Assembly: GCA_019115265.1 (NCBI GenBank)
Contig: DXDX01000216.1
Coordinates: forward strand, 1-44,300
Origin: Candidatus Flavonifractor merdigallinarum
GTDB taxonomy: Bacteria; Bacillota; Clostridia; Oscillospirales; Oscillospiraceae
Length of the DNA: 44,300 nucleotides
Reading direction: 5' to 3'
Part shown: positions 24,355-33,137 of the stretch, piece after piece
Layout: each line of letters begins with the position of its first letter
Position numbering within the stretch: position 1 is the stretch's first letter
Notes under the pieces: generated by a model
The model's input: the letters and a program-made list of their open reading frames with translations, nothing else
The model's database searches: none
Told to the model about the DNA's origin: nothing
Made by a program: the position numbers and the translations under genes

Positions 24355-25044
24355 TTGGACTGGTACCCGCTCTATAACTCGCTGCGCATTGCCGCAGTAT
24401 CTACTATCCTCATTTTCTTCTTGGGGATTGTCTGCGCCTACTATGTGGCCAAGCTCCCCCGGCTGGTGAAGGGGGTGCTGGACGTGGTGCTCACCCTCCC
24501 TCTGGTGCTCCCGCCCACAGTGGTGGGCTACTTTCTGCTGCGCCTGCTGGGCCCCAAGCGGGTGGTGGGCCTGTGGTTTCTGGAGACCTTTGATGTACGC
24601 CTCACCATGGTGTGGTACTCCGCCATTTTTGCCTCAGCGGTGGTGGCCTTCCCCCTCATGTACCGCACCGCCCGGGGGGCCTTCGAGTCCTTTGATGAGA
24701 CGCTGGCCCAGTCGGCCCAGACCTTGGGCCTCTCCAACACCTGGATTTTCTGGCGGGTGCGGATGCCCTGCTGCAAGCAGGGAATTCTGGCCGGGACGGT
24801 GCTGGCCTTCGCCCGGGCGCTGGGGGAGTACGGCGCCACCGCCATGATTGCCGGGTACACCCCCGGCAAAACCGCCACCATCTCCACCACCGTCTATCAG
24901 CTCTGGCGCACCGGCGACGACGAAACCGCCATGCAGTGGGTGCTGGTGAATCTGGCCATCTCGGCGGTGGTGCTCCTCACGGTCAATATGATGGAGCGGC
25001 GGGACCGCGCCGTCCGCTCCAGGCGAAAGGGGGCGGCCGCATGA
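24355..25044 (+). CDS. modB: Molybdate ABC transporter permease ModB
   Basis: The 229-residue permease has five to six membrane helices and the EAA loop that contacts ModC (FDETLAQSAQTLGLSNTWIFWRVRMP, then ARALGEYGATAMIAG). Translation appears to start at TTG 24355, downstream of GGAAAGGGGG; the nearby ATG is out of frame. Length and the N-terminal helix fit ModB. The stop overlaps the modC start (ATGA). Confidence 0.94.
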   Translation: MDWYPLYNSLRIAAVSTILIFFLGIVCAYYVAKLPRLVKGVLDVVLTLPLVLPPTVVGYFLLRLLGPKRVVGLWFLETFDVRLTMVWYSAIFASAVVAFPLMYRTARGAFESFDETLAQSAQTLGLSNTWIFWRVRMPCCKQGILAGTVLAFARALGEYGATAMIAGYTPGKTATISTTVYQLWRTGDDETAMQWVLVNLAISAVVLLTVNMMERRDRAVRSRRKGAAA

Positions 25045-26099
25045 GTTTATTCGTGGACATTTTCAAGGATTTCGGCTCTTTTCAGCTCAATGTGTCCTTT
25101 GAGAGCCCGTCCGGCGTGCTGGGTCTGCTTGGGGCCTCGGGGTGCGGCAAGTCCATGACCCTCCGGTGTATTGCTGGAATCGTCAAGCCCGACCGGGGGC
25201 GCATTGTCCTCCAGGGCCGCACCCTCTTTGACTCAGAGCGGCACATTGATTTGCCGCCCCAGCAGCGCCGTGTGGGCCTGCTCTTCCAGAATTACGCCCT
25301 CTTCCCCAACCTGACCGTGGAGCAGAATCTGCTGGCGGGCATGTGCCGGGAGAAAGACCGCGCCGCCAAGCAAAAACGGCTCGCGGAACTTCTGGAGCGC
25401 TTCTACCTCACCGGGCTGGAGCGCCGCCGCCCCGCCCAGCTCTCCGGCGGACAGCAGCAGCGGGTGGCGCTGGGGCGTATTCTGGCCGGGGACCCGGAGG
25501 TGCTGTTGCTGGATGAGCCCTTCTCCGCTCTGGACAGCTACCTGCGCTGGCAGCTGGAGCTGGAGATGATGGAGGTGCTGGAGCGCTTTGGCAAGCCGGT
25601 GGTGCTGGTCACACACAGCCGGGATGAGGTGGTGCGCCTGTGCCAGACGGTGTGCGTGCTGGACCAGGGCCGTTCTTCCCCGACCCACAGCGTCCAGGAG
25701 CTCTTTGACGCCCCCAAGACGGTGGCCGCCTGTCTCCTCTCGGGATGCAAGAACCTCTCCCGGGCGAATCCCACCCCGGACGGCGGTATTGAGGCGCTGG
25801 ACTGGGGGGTGACGCTGACCTGTGAACAGCCGCTCCCGGCGGGGCTGACCCATGTGGGGGTGCGGGCCCACTTCCTCCACCCAGTGGAGACGCCTGGGCC
25901 CAATGTCATCCCCTGTTCGGTGGAGCGGGTGATTGATAACCTCTTTTCCACCATTGTGATGCTCTCCACCCCCGGCGGAAACCAGGGGCACTCTCTCCTC
26001 CGCCTGGAGCTGGACAAAGAGCGCTGGGCCGCGCTGGGCAATCCCAAAACGCTGCTCCTGCGCATGGAGCCCCATGATTTGCTCCTTCTCACCTCCTGA
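25041..26099 (+). CDS. modC: Molybdate ABC transporter ATPase ModC
   Basis: The 352-residue ATPase has Walker A GASGCGKS (31-38), Q-loop LLFQNYALFPNL, signature LSGGQQQR, Walker B VLLLDEPFSALD and switch VTHSRDE. The C-terminal region from about residue 255 looks like a TOBE-type regulatory domain. The ATG at 25041 overlaps the modB stop; a longer upstream frame overlaps modB and was discarded. The stop at 26097-26099 touches the left end of the 430-bp hairpin element, whose GC stems probably serve as terminators. Confidence 0.95.
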   Translation: MSLFVDIFKDFGSFQLNVSFESPSGVLGLLGASGCGKSMTLRCIAGIVKPDRGRIVLQGRTLFDSERHIDLPPQQRRVGLLFQNYALFPNLTVEQNLLAGMCREKDRAAKQKRLAELLERFYLTGLERRRPAQLSGGQQQRVALGRILAGDPEVLLLDEPFSALDSYLRWQLELEMMEVLERFGKPVVLVTHSRDEVVRLCQTVCVLDQGRSSPTHSVQELFDAPKTVAACLLSGCKNLSRANPTPDGGIEALDWGVTLTCEQPLPAGLTHVGVRAHFLHPVETPGPNVIPCSVERVIDNLFSTIVMLSTPGGNQGHSLLRLELDKERWAALGNPKTLLLRMEPHDLLLLTS

Positions 26100-26100
26100 A

Positions 26101-26530
26101 TGTGTGCTCGCCGCACGGGCCGCCTGCTCGGCGGGAGCACCGCTTTCTTTGCCAAAGAAAGCGGTGGGAAAGAAAGCGCAGAGGGGACGCTGCCCCCTCT
26201 GCACTCCCCCCAATGCGCAACCCGGCTAAAGTTCCACTGCGGTGGGATTGCGCAAGCTCGGTACCATTTAAACCAGGCTTTCCGCCTATGAGGAAAGCGT
26301 TGTACTGCCTTGCAATACAGGTGACCCCTATATGGGAAAGTCTGTTGCCACAGAACAAGCTATAAGTCAGCACCCCTAAATTGGGCGGCCCCCTAAAAAG
26401 GCCGCCCTTTTGGAGGGGAGTGGAGAGGGGAACGAGAAGTTCCCCTCTCCGTCTTTTCTTTCCCCGGTTTCTTTTCTGCGAAAAGAAATCGGGCGCTGTC
26501 TGCGTAGGACGCCCGCGCGGCGAGCGCAAA
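26101..26530 (+). repeat. 430-bp hairpin element with terminal inverted repeats, copy B
   Basis: The element begins one base after the modC stop. The left terminal repeat TGTGTGCTCGCCGCACGGGC (26101-26120) is complementary to the right one GCCCGCGCGGCGAGCGCAAA (26511-26530) with three mismatches. Inside are a near-perfect palindrome with 13-bp arms and one central base (starting ACCGCTTTCTTTG, about 26139-26165), a CAGAGGGG/CCCCTCTG stem, a GGGCGGCC/GGCCGCCC stem followed by TTTT, and a GAGAGGGGAAC/GTTCCCCTCTC stem. It is the same length as copy C and mostly identical by eye. No transposase and no credible protein is encoded. It fills a convergent gap between modC and metY. Confidence 0.88.
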
Positions 26531-26566
26531 CATCCCCCAGCGTTGGGAACGCTCTCTGTAAGACGC

Positions 26567-26607
26567 AAAAAGGGACGTTGCAGAATTCACCCTTCTGCAA
26601 CGTCCCT
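26567..26607 (-). terminator. Terminator of the O-acetylhomoserine sulfhydrylase gene
   Basis: AGGGACGTTGCAGAA and its complement form a perfect 15-bp stem (26571-26585 and 26593-26607) with a 7-base loop; the minus strand continues with a T-run. It lies 16 bases after the metY stop. Confidence 0.92.
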
Positions 26608-26623
26608 GTCTGTTTCACTGTGC

Positions 26624-27907
26624 TTACACCTGCGCCAACGCCTTGTCCAAATCGGCCAGGATGTCATTCACATCCTCAATGCCCACCGAGAAGCGCACCA
26701 AATCGGGGGACACCCCAGCAGCCTGCAGCTCCTCGTCGTTCATCTGCCGGTGGGTGGTGGAGGCAGGATGGAGGGTGCAGGTCTTTGCATCCGCCACATG
26801 GGTGGCGATGGAGGCCAGCTCCAGCCCCTCCATAAACTTGGAGGCCGCCGCCCGTCCGCCCTTCACGCCGAAGGAGACCACACCGCAGGAGCCGTTGGGC
26901 AGATACTTCTGGGCCAGCTCATGGTAGGGGTCGCCGGGCAGGCCGGGATAGCGCACCCAGGCCACCTTCTCATGGCTCTGGAGGTGCTTGGCCACGATGA
27001 GGGCGTTTTCACAGTGGCGGGGCATCCGCAGATGGAGGGTCTCCAGACCCACGTTGAGGAAATAGGCGTTCATGGGGGCGGGGCTGGCGCCCAAGTCCCG
27101 CATCAGCTGGACCACCGCCTTGGTGATGTAGGCGCCGCCCAGACCAAACCGCTCGGTATAGGTGATGCCGTGATAGCTCTCATCCGGGGTGGTGAGGCCG
27201 GGGAACTTGTCCGCGTGGGCATTCCAGTCAAACTTGCCGCTGTCCACAATGGCGCCGCCCACCGCGTTGGCGTGGCCGTCCATATACTTGGTGGTGGAGT
27301 GGGTGACAATGTCGGCCCCATGCTCGAAGGGGCGGCAGTTGATGGGGGTGGCAAAGGTGTTGTCCACAATGAGGGGCACTCCGTGGGCGTGGGCGGCCTT
27401 GGAGAACTTCTCAAAGTCCAGCACCGCCAGGGCGGGGTTGGCAATGGTCTCCCCAAAGACCGCCTTGGTGTTGGGCCGGAAAGCGGCGTCCAGCTCTTCA
27501 GGGGTGCAGTCGGGCTCCACAAAGGTGAAGTCAATGCCCATCCGCTTCATGGTGACGGCAAAGAGGTTGTAAGTGCCGCCGTAGATGGCGGAGGAGGCCA
27601 CCACATGGTCCCCGCAGGAGGCGATGTTGAACACCGCGAAGAAGGAGGCCGCCTGGCCGGAAGAGGTCAGCATGGCGGCGGTGCCCCCCTCCAGGGCGCA
27701 GATTTTGGCGGCGACACTGTCGCTGGTGGGGTTCTGGAGGCGGGTGTAGAAATACCCGGAAGCCTCCAAATCAAAGAGCTTGCCCATAGCCTCGCCGCTC
27801 TCATAGCGGAAGGTGGTGGACTGGATGATAGGAATGTTGCGGGGCTCGCCGTTGGCGGGGCGATAGCCAGCATGGAGGCACTGGGTGCCGGGGCGTTGCT
27901 GAGACAT
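26624..27907 (-). CDS. metY: O-acetylhomoserine sulfhydrylase
   Basis: The 427-residue PLP enzyme of the Cys/Met metabolism family makes homocysteine from O-acetylhomoserine and sulfide. Typical segments are GTQCLHAGYRP, IIQSTTFRYESGE, FYTRLQNPTSDSVAAKICALEGGTAAMLTSSGQAA, VDNTFATPI and the PLP-lysine site VTHSTTKYMDGH. I prefer the ATG at 27907 (MSQQRPGTQ), 9 bases after AAAGG; an ATG at 27916 is also possible. A promoter overlaps the end of the preceding gene. A cystathionine-gamma-lyase-like activity cannot be excluded, but length and the N-terminal motif favour MetY. Confidence 0.93.
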   Translation of the reverse strand: MSQQRPGTQCLHAGYRPANGEPRNIPIIQSTTFRYESGEAMGKLFDLEASGYFYTRLQNPTSDSVAAKICALEGGTAAMLTSSGQAASFFAVFNIASCGDHVVASSAIYGGTYNLFAVTMKRMGIDFTFVEPDCTPEELDAAFRPNTKAVFGETIANPALAVLDFEKFSKAAHAHGVPLIVDNTFATPINCRPFEHGADIVTHSTTKYMDGHANAVGGAIVDSGKFDWNAHADKFPGLTTPDESYHGITYTERFGLGGAYITKAVVQLMRDLGASPAPMNAYFLNVGLETLHLRMPRHCENALIVAKHLQSHEKVAWVRYPGLPGDPYHELAQKYLPNGSCGVVSFGVKGGRAAASKFMEGLELASIATHVADAKTCTLHPASTTHRQMNDEELQAAGVSPDLVRFSVGIEDVNDILADLDKALAQV

Positions 27908-27970
27908 TTCGGACATCCTTTCTCTTCCGGCGCCGGACACAGGCTCCAGAGCGCGCGGGCATTTGTAACT

Positions 27971-27999
27971 ATACTACGCTAGTGTATAAAACTTGTCAA
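27971..27999 (-). promoter_or_regulatory. Candidate promoter of metY
   Basis: On the minus strand TTGACA (27999-27994) is a perfect -35; 17 bases later is TAGTAT (27976-27971), and the better TATAGT (27973-27968) lies at 20 bases. The spacer holds the palindrome ACTA-GCG-TAGT, a possible operator. The -35 overlaps the stop codon of the GerMN lipoprotein gene. Confidence 0.55.
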
Positions 28000-28910
28000 C
28001 TCTTTTCCAGACTGGCGTCGGGGGTCAGCGGACGCTCCAGCTCCAGCCCGTCCCGGGCGGCCAGGCGCTGCCCCTCCACCAGAATCTGCACCGCCTGAAT
28101 GGAGTCCAGATTTCCGGCCATGGTGTTGACCACCGAATAGATGAGCAGGTGGAGGGTGCTCTCATCCTCCGGCAGCCCCTCCTGAAACGGGGCGGAGAAG
28201 TCCACATAACAGATGCCGTCCTCCACCGTCACCCCCCGCACCTCAGTCCCGGCGGGGAGCACTGGGGACAGGCTCTCATAGGTGGGACCGGCCAGTAGCG
28301 ACTCCAGCAGGGCCCGGCTGAGAGACGCCTCGCCCGTCAGGTAGAGGGGGCGGTACTCCACCCCCAGCCCCTCCCCGCTGCTGCGGGGAAACCAGAGCGC
28401 GGCGGTCATCTCCACCAGATCCTCCTCCCCACCCTGGAGTAAAATCTGCTCCGGGGTCAGCAAGGTGGCCGGGGTATTTTCACTGCTCAGCCCCTCCACG
28501 GTAATGGCGAGGCCCTCCACCCCCTCCAACTGGCACAGGGTGAGGGTGAGACAGGCGTTGGCCAGGGTGAGGGACACCCCGGACAGGCCGTCATACTGTT
28601 CAGACAAGTCCAGGTGGAGAATGCCATCCTCCACCACAAGCCCCCGCACCTCCACCCCCTGGGGAAAGGGATTGGAGAGTCCTTCCCCGCTGGGGCCGTC
28701 CAGCAGAGCCTGTACCGCGGCCCAGGCCAAATTTTCCTCCCCGGTCTCCGGGGTCCAGGCCTCTGCCGACAGGGCGGAGTCCGCCGTGTCCCGCTCATCC
28801 AGAAAATAGAGCAGATACCCGCCCGCCGGGGCGGTGGGGATGGACGCCCCCGTCCCGGAACAGCCGCACAGCAGAGACAGCGCGGTAAAGAGAGGAATCA
28901 GGCGTCTCAT
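27996..28910 (-). CDS. Lipoprotein with two GerMN domains
   Basis: The 304-residue protein has a lipobox (LLCGC, cysteine at about 17) and two GerMN-type repeats: about 30-150 (WAAVQALLDGPSGEGLSNPFPQGVEVRGLVVEDGILHLDLSEQ) and about 165-290 (SRALLESLLAGPTYESLSPVLPAGTEVRGVTVEDGICYVDFSAPF). GerM-like lipoproteins take part in sporulation envelope assembly and germination; an equivalent role here is inferred only from the domain. Its ATG overlaps the kinase stop (ATGA), so it is translationally coupled to the two-component system and may be its accessory protein. Confidence 0.88.
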   Translation of the reverse strand: MRRLIPLFTALSLLCGCSGTGASIPTAPAGGYLLYFLDERDTADSALSAEAWTPETGEENLAWAAVQALLDGPSGEGLSNPFPQGVEVRGLVVEDGILHLDLSEQYDGLSGVSLTLANACLTLTLCQLEGVEGLAITVEGLSSENTPATLLTPEQILLQGGEEDLVEMTAALWFPRSSGEGLGVEYRPLYLTGEASLSRALLESLLAGPTYESLSPVLPAGTEVRGVTVEDGICYVDFSAPFQEGLPEDESTLHLLIYSVVNTMAGNLDSIQAVQILVEGQRLAARDGLELERPLTPDASLEKS

Positions 28911-30364
28911 GGGCTCTCCTCCTTCCAGTGGGGGAAGGTGACCTCAAAACAGGTCCCCTCCGGGATGCGGCGGCGGACCTCCACGGTGCCGCCGTGCTGC
29001 CGGGCGGTGTCCCGCACGATGGACAGCCCCAGTCCGGTGCCGCCCGCGGCCCGGGACCGGGCTTTATCCACCCGGTAGAAGCGCTCAAAAATTTTGGGCA
29101 AATCCGCCTCGGGGATGCCCACGCCGGTGTCCTCCACCCGGAGGACCACCAAGTCCCCCTCTTTCTGCGTGTGACCCCGGCGCAGGAAGAGACTCACCAT
29201 CACCTCTCCCCCGGTTTTATTGTACTTCACCGCGTTTTCCATCAGGTTAAAGGCAATCTGGGACAGATCGTCCTCAGTGGCCAGCACCGTGCACCCATCG
29301 GTCAAATCCAGGGAAAAGGTGACCTCGCTCTTCTGGGCCAGGGGAAGGAGCATCCGCTTGGCCCGCAGCACCACCGCTTTTACATCCACCGGAACCAAGT
29401 GGGTGGGCGGGGCGGTGTCCATGCGGGTGAGGGTGAGAAGTTTTTCAGTGATACGGGTGAGCCGCTCGGCCTCATCGCCAATGTCGGTGACAAACTCCCG
29501 GGCCGTCTCACTGTCCATGTGCTCGCTCTGGAGGATGGAGTCGCTGAGCAGGCGGATGGAGGCCAGGGGGGTTTTAAGCTCGTGGGAGGCGTCGGAGACA
29601 AAGCGGCGGCGGACCTCGTCGGTGGTCTGGAGCCGTCCGGTGAGCTCGTTAAACTCCTCCGCCAGCTGGGAAAGCTCATCCCCGCCGGGCATGCTCACCC
29701 GGTAGCTGTATTCCCCCTCCCGCACACTGCGGATGCCCTGGAGGAGTACCCCCACCCGCCGGGTGAGCGCTTTGGTGAGCACCACACTGAAGAGAAGAGC
29801 CACCGCGCAGACAATGATGGAAATACGCATCAGATTTTCCTGAAGGTCCTGGAGCAGCTGGGCCTGTTCCTCGTCAAACTCATACAGGTACACCGCCCCC
29901 TGGGTCATACCCCGGTAGAGGATGGGGGCGGCGGCCCGGCTGCGGAAGCTCTTCTCCCGGTACTCGGAGCGGAACACATCCTCCCCGCCCAGCGCGGTGA
30001 CCACCTCCCACAGCAGGGCGTAGGTCCCACGGGCGTTGCCCACCTCGCTGGTATCGTAGAACACTAGCCCGTCCGGGGCAGTGACCATGAGGCGGTCCAC
30101 CCCTGTTACCCCCAGCTTGGTGAGGGTGGCCTCCACCCCCTCGGCGGTGAGGGGCTCACTTCCCGCCAGGGTGGAGGTGATAATGTCCGCCTGCCGCCAG
30201 AGAGAGTCCTTTTTGGACTGAAAGACCATATCCTGGGAGATCACAATGGGGTAGGTGTTCAGAAAAAGCACCAGCGCCAGGATGATAATTCCGTAGCTGA
30301 AGAGGAATTTGGTTTGCAGGGAATGCCAGACCGGCATCTTCCACCTGCGCGGCTGTGACGCCAT
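28907..30364 (-). CDS. Sensor histidine kinase (HAMP-HisKA-HATPase)
   Basis: The 485-residue membrane kinase has helices at about 20-40 and 180-198, an extracytoplasmic domain of about 140 residues between them, a HAMP domain (about 200-252), HisKA with H261 (SDASHELKTPLASIRLL) and HATPase (LMENAVKYNKTGG, VEDTGVGIPEADL, GTGLGLSIVRDTA). The organisation is that of PhoR/ResE-like kinases. ATG 30364 follows GGGAGGTG. It is 21 bases after the cognate regulator gene and overlaps the GerMN lipoprotein gene. The signal is unknown. Confidence 0.94.
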   Translation of the reverse strand: MASQPRRWKMPVWHSLQTKFLFSYGIIILALVLFLNTYPIVISQDMVFQSKKDSLWRQADIITSTLAGSEPLTAEGVEATLTKLGVTGVDRLMVTAPDGLVFYDTSEVGNARGTYALLWEVVTALGGEDVFRSEYREKSFRSRAAAPILYRGMTQGAVYLYEFDEEQAQLLQDLQENLMRISIIVCAVALLFSVVLTKALTRRVGVLLQGIRSVREGEYSYRVSMPGGDELSQLAEEFNELTGRLQTTDEVRRRFVSDASHELKTPLASIRLLSDSILQSEHMDSETAREFVTDIGDEAERLTRITEKLLTLTRMDTAPPTHLVPVDVKAVVLRAKRMLLPLAQKSEVTFSLDLTDGCTVLATEDDLSQIAFNLMENAVKYNKTGGEVMVSLFLRRGHTQKEGDLVVLRVEDTGVGIPEADLPKIFERFYRVDKARSRAAGGTGLGLSIVRDTARQHGGTVEVRRRIPEGTCFEVTFPHWKEESP

Positions 30365-30385
30365 GGGCGCTCACCTCCCGACGGA

Positions 30386-31069
30386 TCAGGCATTTTTCAG
30401 GTAGTAGCCCACACCCCACTTGGTCAGGATGTAGGTGGGCCGGGCGGGATCCAGCTCCAGCTTCTCCCGCAGGCGGCGGACATGGACATCCACGGTGCGG
30501 TAGTCCCCGGCGTACTCATACCCCCACACCACATTGAGGAGATTTTCCCGGCTGTACACCCGCCCCGGGTTGCGCATGAGCAGCTCCATGAGGTCAAACT
30601 CCTTGGCGGTCAAATCCACCGGCGTACCGTCCTTCCAGGCGGAGCGCTCGTCGGGGTCCAGGGTGATGTGGCCGATGGTGAGCCTTCCGGCCTTCTCCTT
30701 CTGGGCGGCCATGCCGGCCCGGCGGAGGAGCGCCCGCACCCGGGCTTTCAGCTCCAGGATATTAAAGGGCTTGGTGATGTAGTCGTCCGCACCGCACTCA
30801 AAGCCGATGATTTTGTCGGTGTCCTCGCTGCGGGCGGTGAGGATGATGATGGGCACATTGGAGAACTCCCGGATGCGCATACAGGCCTGCAAGCCGTCAA
30901 TTTTGGGCATCATCAAGTCCAGGAGAATGAGGTCAAAGCCGCCCCCCCGGGCCAGCTCCACCGCCGCCTCTCCATCGTAGGCCACCTCCACCTGGTAGCC
31001 CTCGCTCTCCAGGTTGAACTTGATCCCCTTCACCAGCACCTTCTCATCGTCCACAACCAATATTTTCAT
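30386..31069 (-). CDS. OmpR/PhoB-family response regulator (PhoP/WalR-like)
   Basis: The 227-residue regulator has a receiver domain (VVDDE, D51 in LILLDLMMPKIDG, YITKPFN) and a winged-helix domain (TAKEFDLMELLMRNPGRVYSRENLL, YRTVDVHVRRLREKLE, TKWGVGYYL). Sequence resembles PhoP and WalR, but without the yycHIJ neighbours WalR is not supported. AGAGGAG lies 7 bases before ATG 31069. It heads the regulator-kinase-GerMN operon; the ComEA-like gene lies just upstream in the same direction (15-base gap) and may share its transcript. Confidence 0.93.
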   Translation of the reverse strand: MKILVVDDEKVLVKGIKFNLESEGYQVEVAYDGEAAVELARGGGFDLILLDLMMPKIDGLQACMRIREFSNVPIIILTARSEDTDKIIGFECGADDYITKPFNILELKARVRALLRRAGMAAQKEKAGRLTIGHITLDPDERSAWKDGTPVDLTAKEFDLMELLMRNPGRVYSRENLLNVVWGYEYAGDYRTVDVHVRRLREKLELDPARPTYILTKWGVGYYLKNA

Positions 31070-31084
31070 GCCTTGGCTCCTCTC

Positions 31085-31516
31085 TCATTCCACGGTCACA
31101 TAGTCGATCAGCCCCTGCAAGGTGGCCTCCCCAATGCCGGATACCCGGGTCAAATCCTCCGGGATGCGGAAGGGCCCGTTGGCCGCCCGGTCGTCCACAA
31201 TGGCCTGGGCCCGGGTGGGCCCAATGCCGGGCAGGCGCTCCAGCTCCTCGGCGGTGGCGGTGTTGATGTTGATCTTCTCGCCGGGGAGCACCTTGTCGGA
31301 GGGCTCAGCGGATTGCGAGGGCGTTGGGCTCTCCTCCGCCGCGGAGGGCTCCGGGGTAGGCTCGGTGAGGGTGGCCTCCGTCCGGGTGAGTCTGTACTGG
31401 GTCTCCACCTGAATGGGGGATGCACTGCGGCTCCCCCGGAGCATCCACCCGGCGGTAAAGGACACCGCCACGGCGGTCAGAAGGATTGCCACTCCCTCCA
31501 GTCGGGAAATCTTCAC
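31085..31516 (-). CDS. ComEA-like helix-hairpin-helix membrane protein
   Basis: The 143-residue protein has one N-terminal membrane helix (EGVAILLTAVAVSFTAGWML), a Thr/Pro/Glu/Ser-rich linker (about 40-80) and a C-terminal double helix-hairpin-helix domain (ININTATAEELERLPGIGPTRAQAIV, LTRVSGIGEATLQGLIDYV). This is the layout of ComEA, the DNA receptor of competence, though the usual comEB/comEC neighbours are absent and similar proteins exist without competence. I chose GTG 31516, preceded by GGGAGG; the ATG at 31531 has no ribosome site. Confidence 0.82.
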   Translation of the reverse strand: MKISRLEGVAILLTAVAVSFTAGWMLRGSRSASPIQVETQYRLTRTEATLTEPTPEPSAAEESPTPSQSAEPSDKVLPGEKININTATAEELERLPGIGPTRAQAIVDDRAANGPFRIPEDLTRVSGIGEATLQGLIDYVTVE

Positions 31517-31535
31517 CTTTCTCCCTCCCATTCCG

Positions 31536-31564
31536 TTGCATTTGGGCCTTTTATTTGCTATAAT
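31536..31564 (+). promoter_or_regulatory. Sigma-A promoter of the D,D-carboxypeptidase gene
   Basis: TTGCAT (31536-31541), 17 bases, TATAAT (31559-31564). The transcript would have a leader of about 100 bases before ATG 31669. A further AT-rich stretch (31633-31649) could hold a second promoter. Confidence 0.7.
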
Positions 31565-31668
31565 GTGTCTACATCATGTGTCTGAGTTTGACATGTTTCT
31601 CCCCCGTTTTTCCGGGAGCGCGTATCCTCTCGATTATACTATTATATCACAGCAGTGAGGAGTTTCCT

Positions 31669-33060
31669 ATGAAAAAAAACCGTATCCTGTCCGCACTCTT
31701 GTTGTTCACCCTGCTCGCCGGGTTTCTGCTGCCCGCCTCCGCTCTGGCGGCGGAGGGAAGCGGCAGCGCCATCCTGGACTCGCTCACCGTTCAGGCCAAG
31801 GCCGCCATTCTGGTGGATGACGACTACGGCGAGATTCTCTTTGAGCAGAACGCCCACGAGAAGAATTACCCCGCTTCCATCACCAAGGTTATGACCACCA
31901 TGCTGGTCATTGAGGCAGTGGACCGGGGGGAGGCCGCCCTCACCGACATTGTGACGGTGGGCAATCAGGTCAACCTGGGCATTGGGGAAGGCGGCTCCGG
32001 CGTGGGCCTGAAAGAGGGGGAACAGCTGAGTCTGGAGGATCTCCTCTACTGCGCCCTCACCGCCTCCGCCAACGAGGCGTGCAACGCCCTGGCCCAGTAC
32101 CTGTGCGGCGATGTGGCCACCTTTGTGGAGCGCATGAACCAGCAGGCCGCCGAGCTGGGGATGGAGAACACCCACTTTGCCAACACACACGGCTACCACG
32201 ACGACAACCACTATACCACCGCCTATGACATCTATCTCATGTGCCATGAGGCCATGAAGCACCCCACCTTCCGCACCATTGTCTCCTCGGTGGGCCACAC
32301 GGTGCCCGCCACCAACCTGAGCGCGGCCCGGGAACTCCACGAAACCAACGCCCTGGTGTCCACCTGGCGCATCACCGGCTACTGGTACCGCTATGCCACC
32401 GGCATCAAGACCGGCTCCACCCCGGAGGCAGGCTACTGCCTGGCCTCCTCGGCCACCAAGAACGACCGCAACCTCATCGCGGTGGTGCTGGGCGCGGAGA
32501 ACCCCACCAACGCCGACGGCTCTGTCAACCGCCTGCAATTCTCCGAGAGCAGCCGCCTTTTGGAGATCGGCTTCAACGACTTCTCCCGTCAGACCATTCT
32601 GGACGAGACCACCAGCGACTTCCCCGAGGTGTTCGTCACCCTCTCCAGCGGCGCCAACTATGTGACGGTGCAGCCCTCCGGCAGTCTGGAGGCCACCTTG
32701 CCCAACGACATTGACCCGGCCAAATTCGAGCGAAAGGTGGATTTGGCTACCGAGGTGGAGGCCCCGGTGGAACAGGGCCAGAAGCTGGGCACCATCACCA
32801 TGATGTACAACGACCAGAGCTACGGCCAGCTGGATCTGGTGGCCACCACCTCGGTGGAGCGCTCCGAGCTTCTCTACCGCATAGACCGCATTCAAAAATT
32901 CTTTGACCAGCTGTGGGTCAAGCTGGCTCTGGCCGCTCTGGGTGTGCTGATCCTGGTGCTGGTTATCCGCTTCCTACTGCTGGGCCGGGGCCGGAACCGC
33001 TATGGCGCCAGCCGCCGGACCTCCCGCAAGTCCCGTTACTCGGGACGCCGCCGCCGTTAA
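31669..33060 (+). CDS. D-alanyl-D-alanine carboxypeptidase (S11 family, DacF/PBP5-like)
   Basis: The 463-residue penicillin-binding protein trims the terminal D-Ala of peptidoglycan stem peptides outside the membrane. A signal peptide (1-28, ends ASALAAE) precedes the catalytic domain with S70-ITK73, S133-A-N135 and K247-TG. The C-terminal PBP5-type beta domain follows (about 310-400), then a membrane anchor (LALAALGVLILVLVIRFLLL) and a very basic tail (RRTSRKSRYSGRRRR). ATG 31669 follows GAGGAG. Sporulation DacF and vegetative DacA types cannot be told apart from sequence alone. Confidence 0.95.
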   Translation: MKKNRILSALLLFTLLAGFLLPASALAAEGSGSAILDSLTVQAKAAILVDDDYGEILFEQNAHEKNYPASITKVMTTMLVIEAVDRGEAALTDIVTVGNQVNLGIGEGGSGVGLKEGEQLSLEDLLYCALTASANEACNALAQYLCGDVATFVERMNQQAAELGMENTHFANTHGYHDDNHYTTAYDIYLMCHEAMKHPTFRTIVSSVGHTVPATNLSAARELHETNALVSTWRITGYWYRYATGIKTGSTPEAGYCLASSATKNDRNLIAVVLGAENPTNADGSVNRLQFSESSRLLEIGFNDFSRQTILDETTSDFPEVFVTLSSGANYVTVQPSGSLEATLPNDIDPAKFERKVDLATEVEAPVEQGQKLGTITMMYNDQSYGQLDLVATTSVERSELLYRIDRIQKFFDQLWVKLALAALGVLILVLVIRFLLLGRGRNRYGASRRTSRKSRYSGRRRR

Positions 33061-33137
33061 TTTTAGGTACATCCGCCCCGGGCGGGCCGCACTTCGGCTC
33101 CCCGGGGCCTCTTATTATGATGAAAAGGAGCAACCGC

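Noticed and set aside
26381-27982. 533-residue open frame covering half of the repeat and antisense to metY
   Set aside because: It is read through the repeat and the antisense of a certain PLP enzyme. Similar frames occur in the other copy only because the repeat sequence is shared.
31085-31516. comE competence operon
   Set aside because: Only a ComEA-like domain protein is present; no comEB or comEC follows, so competence cannot be claimed.
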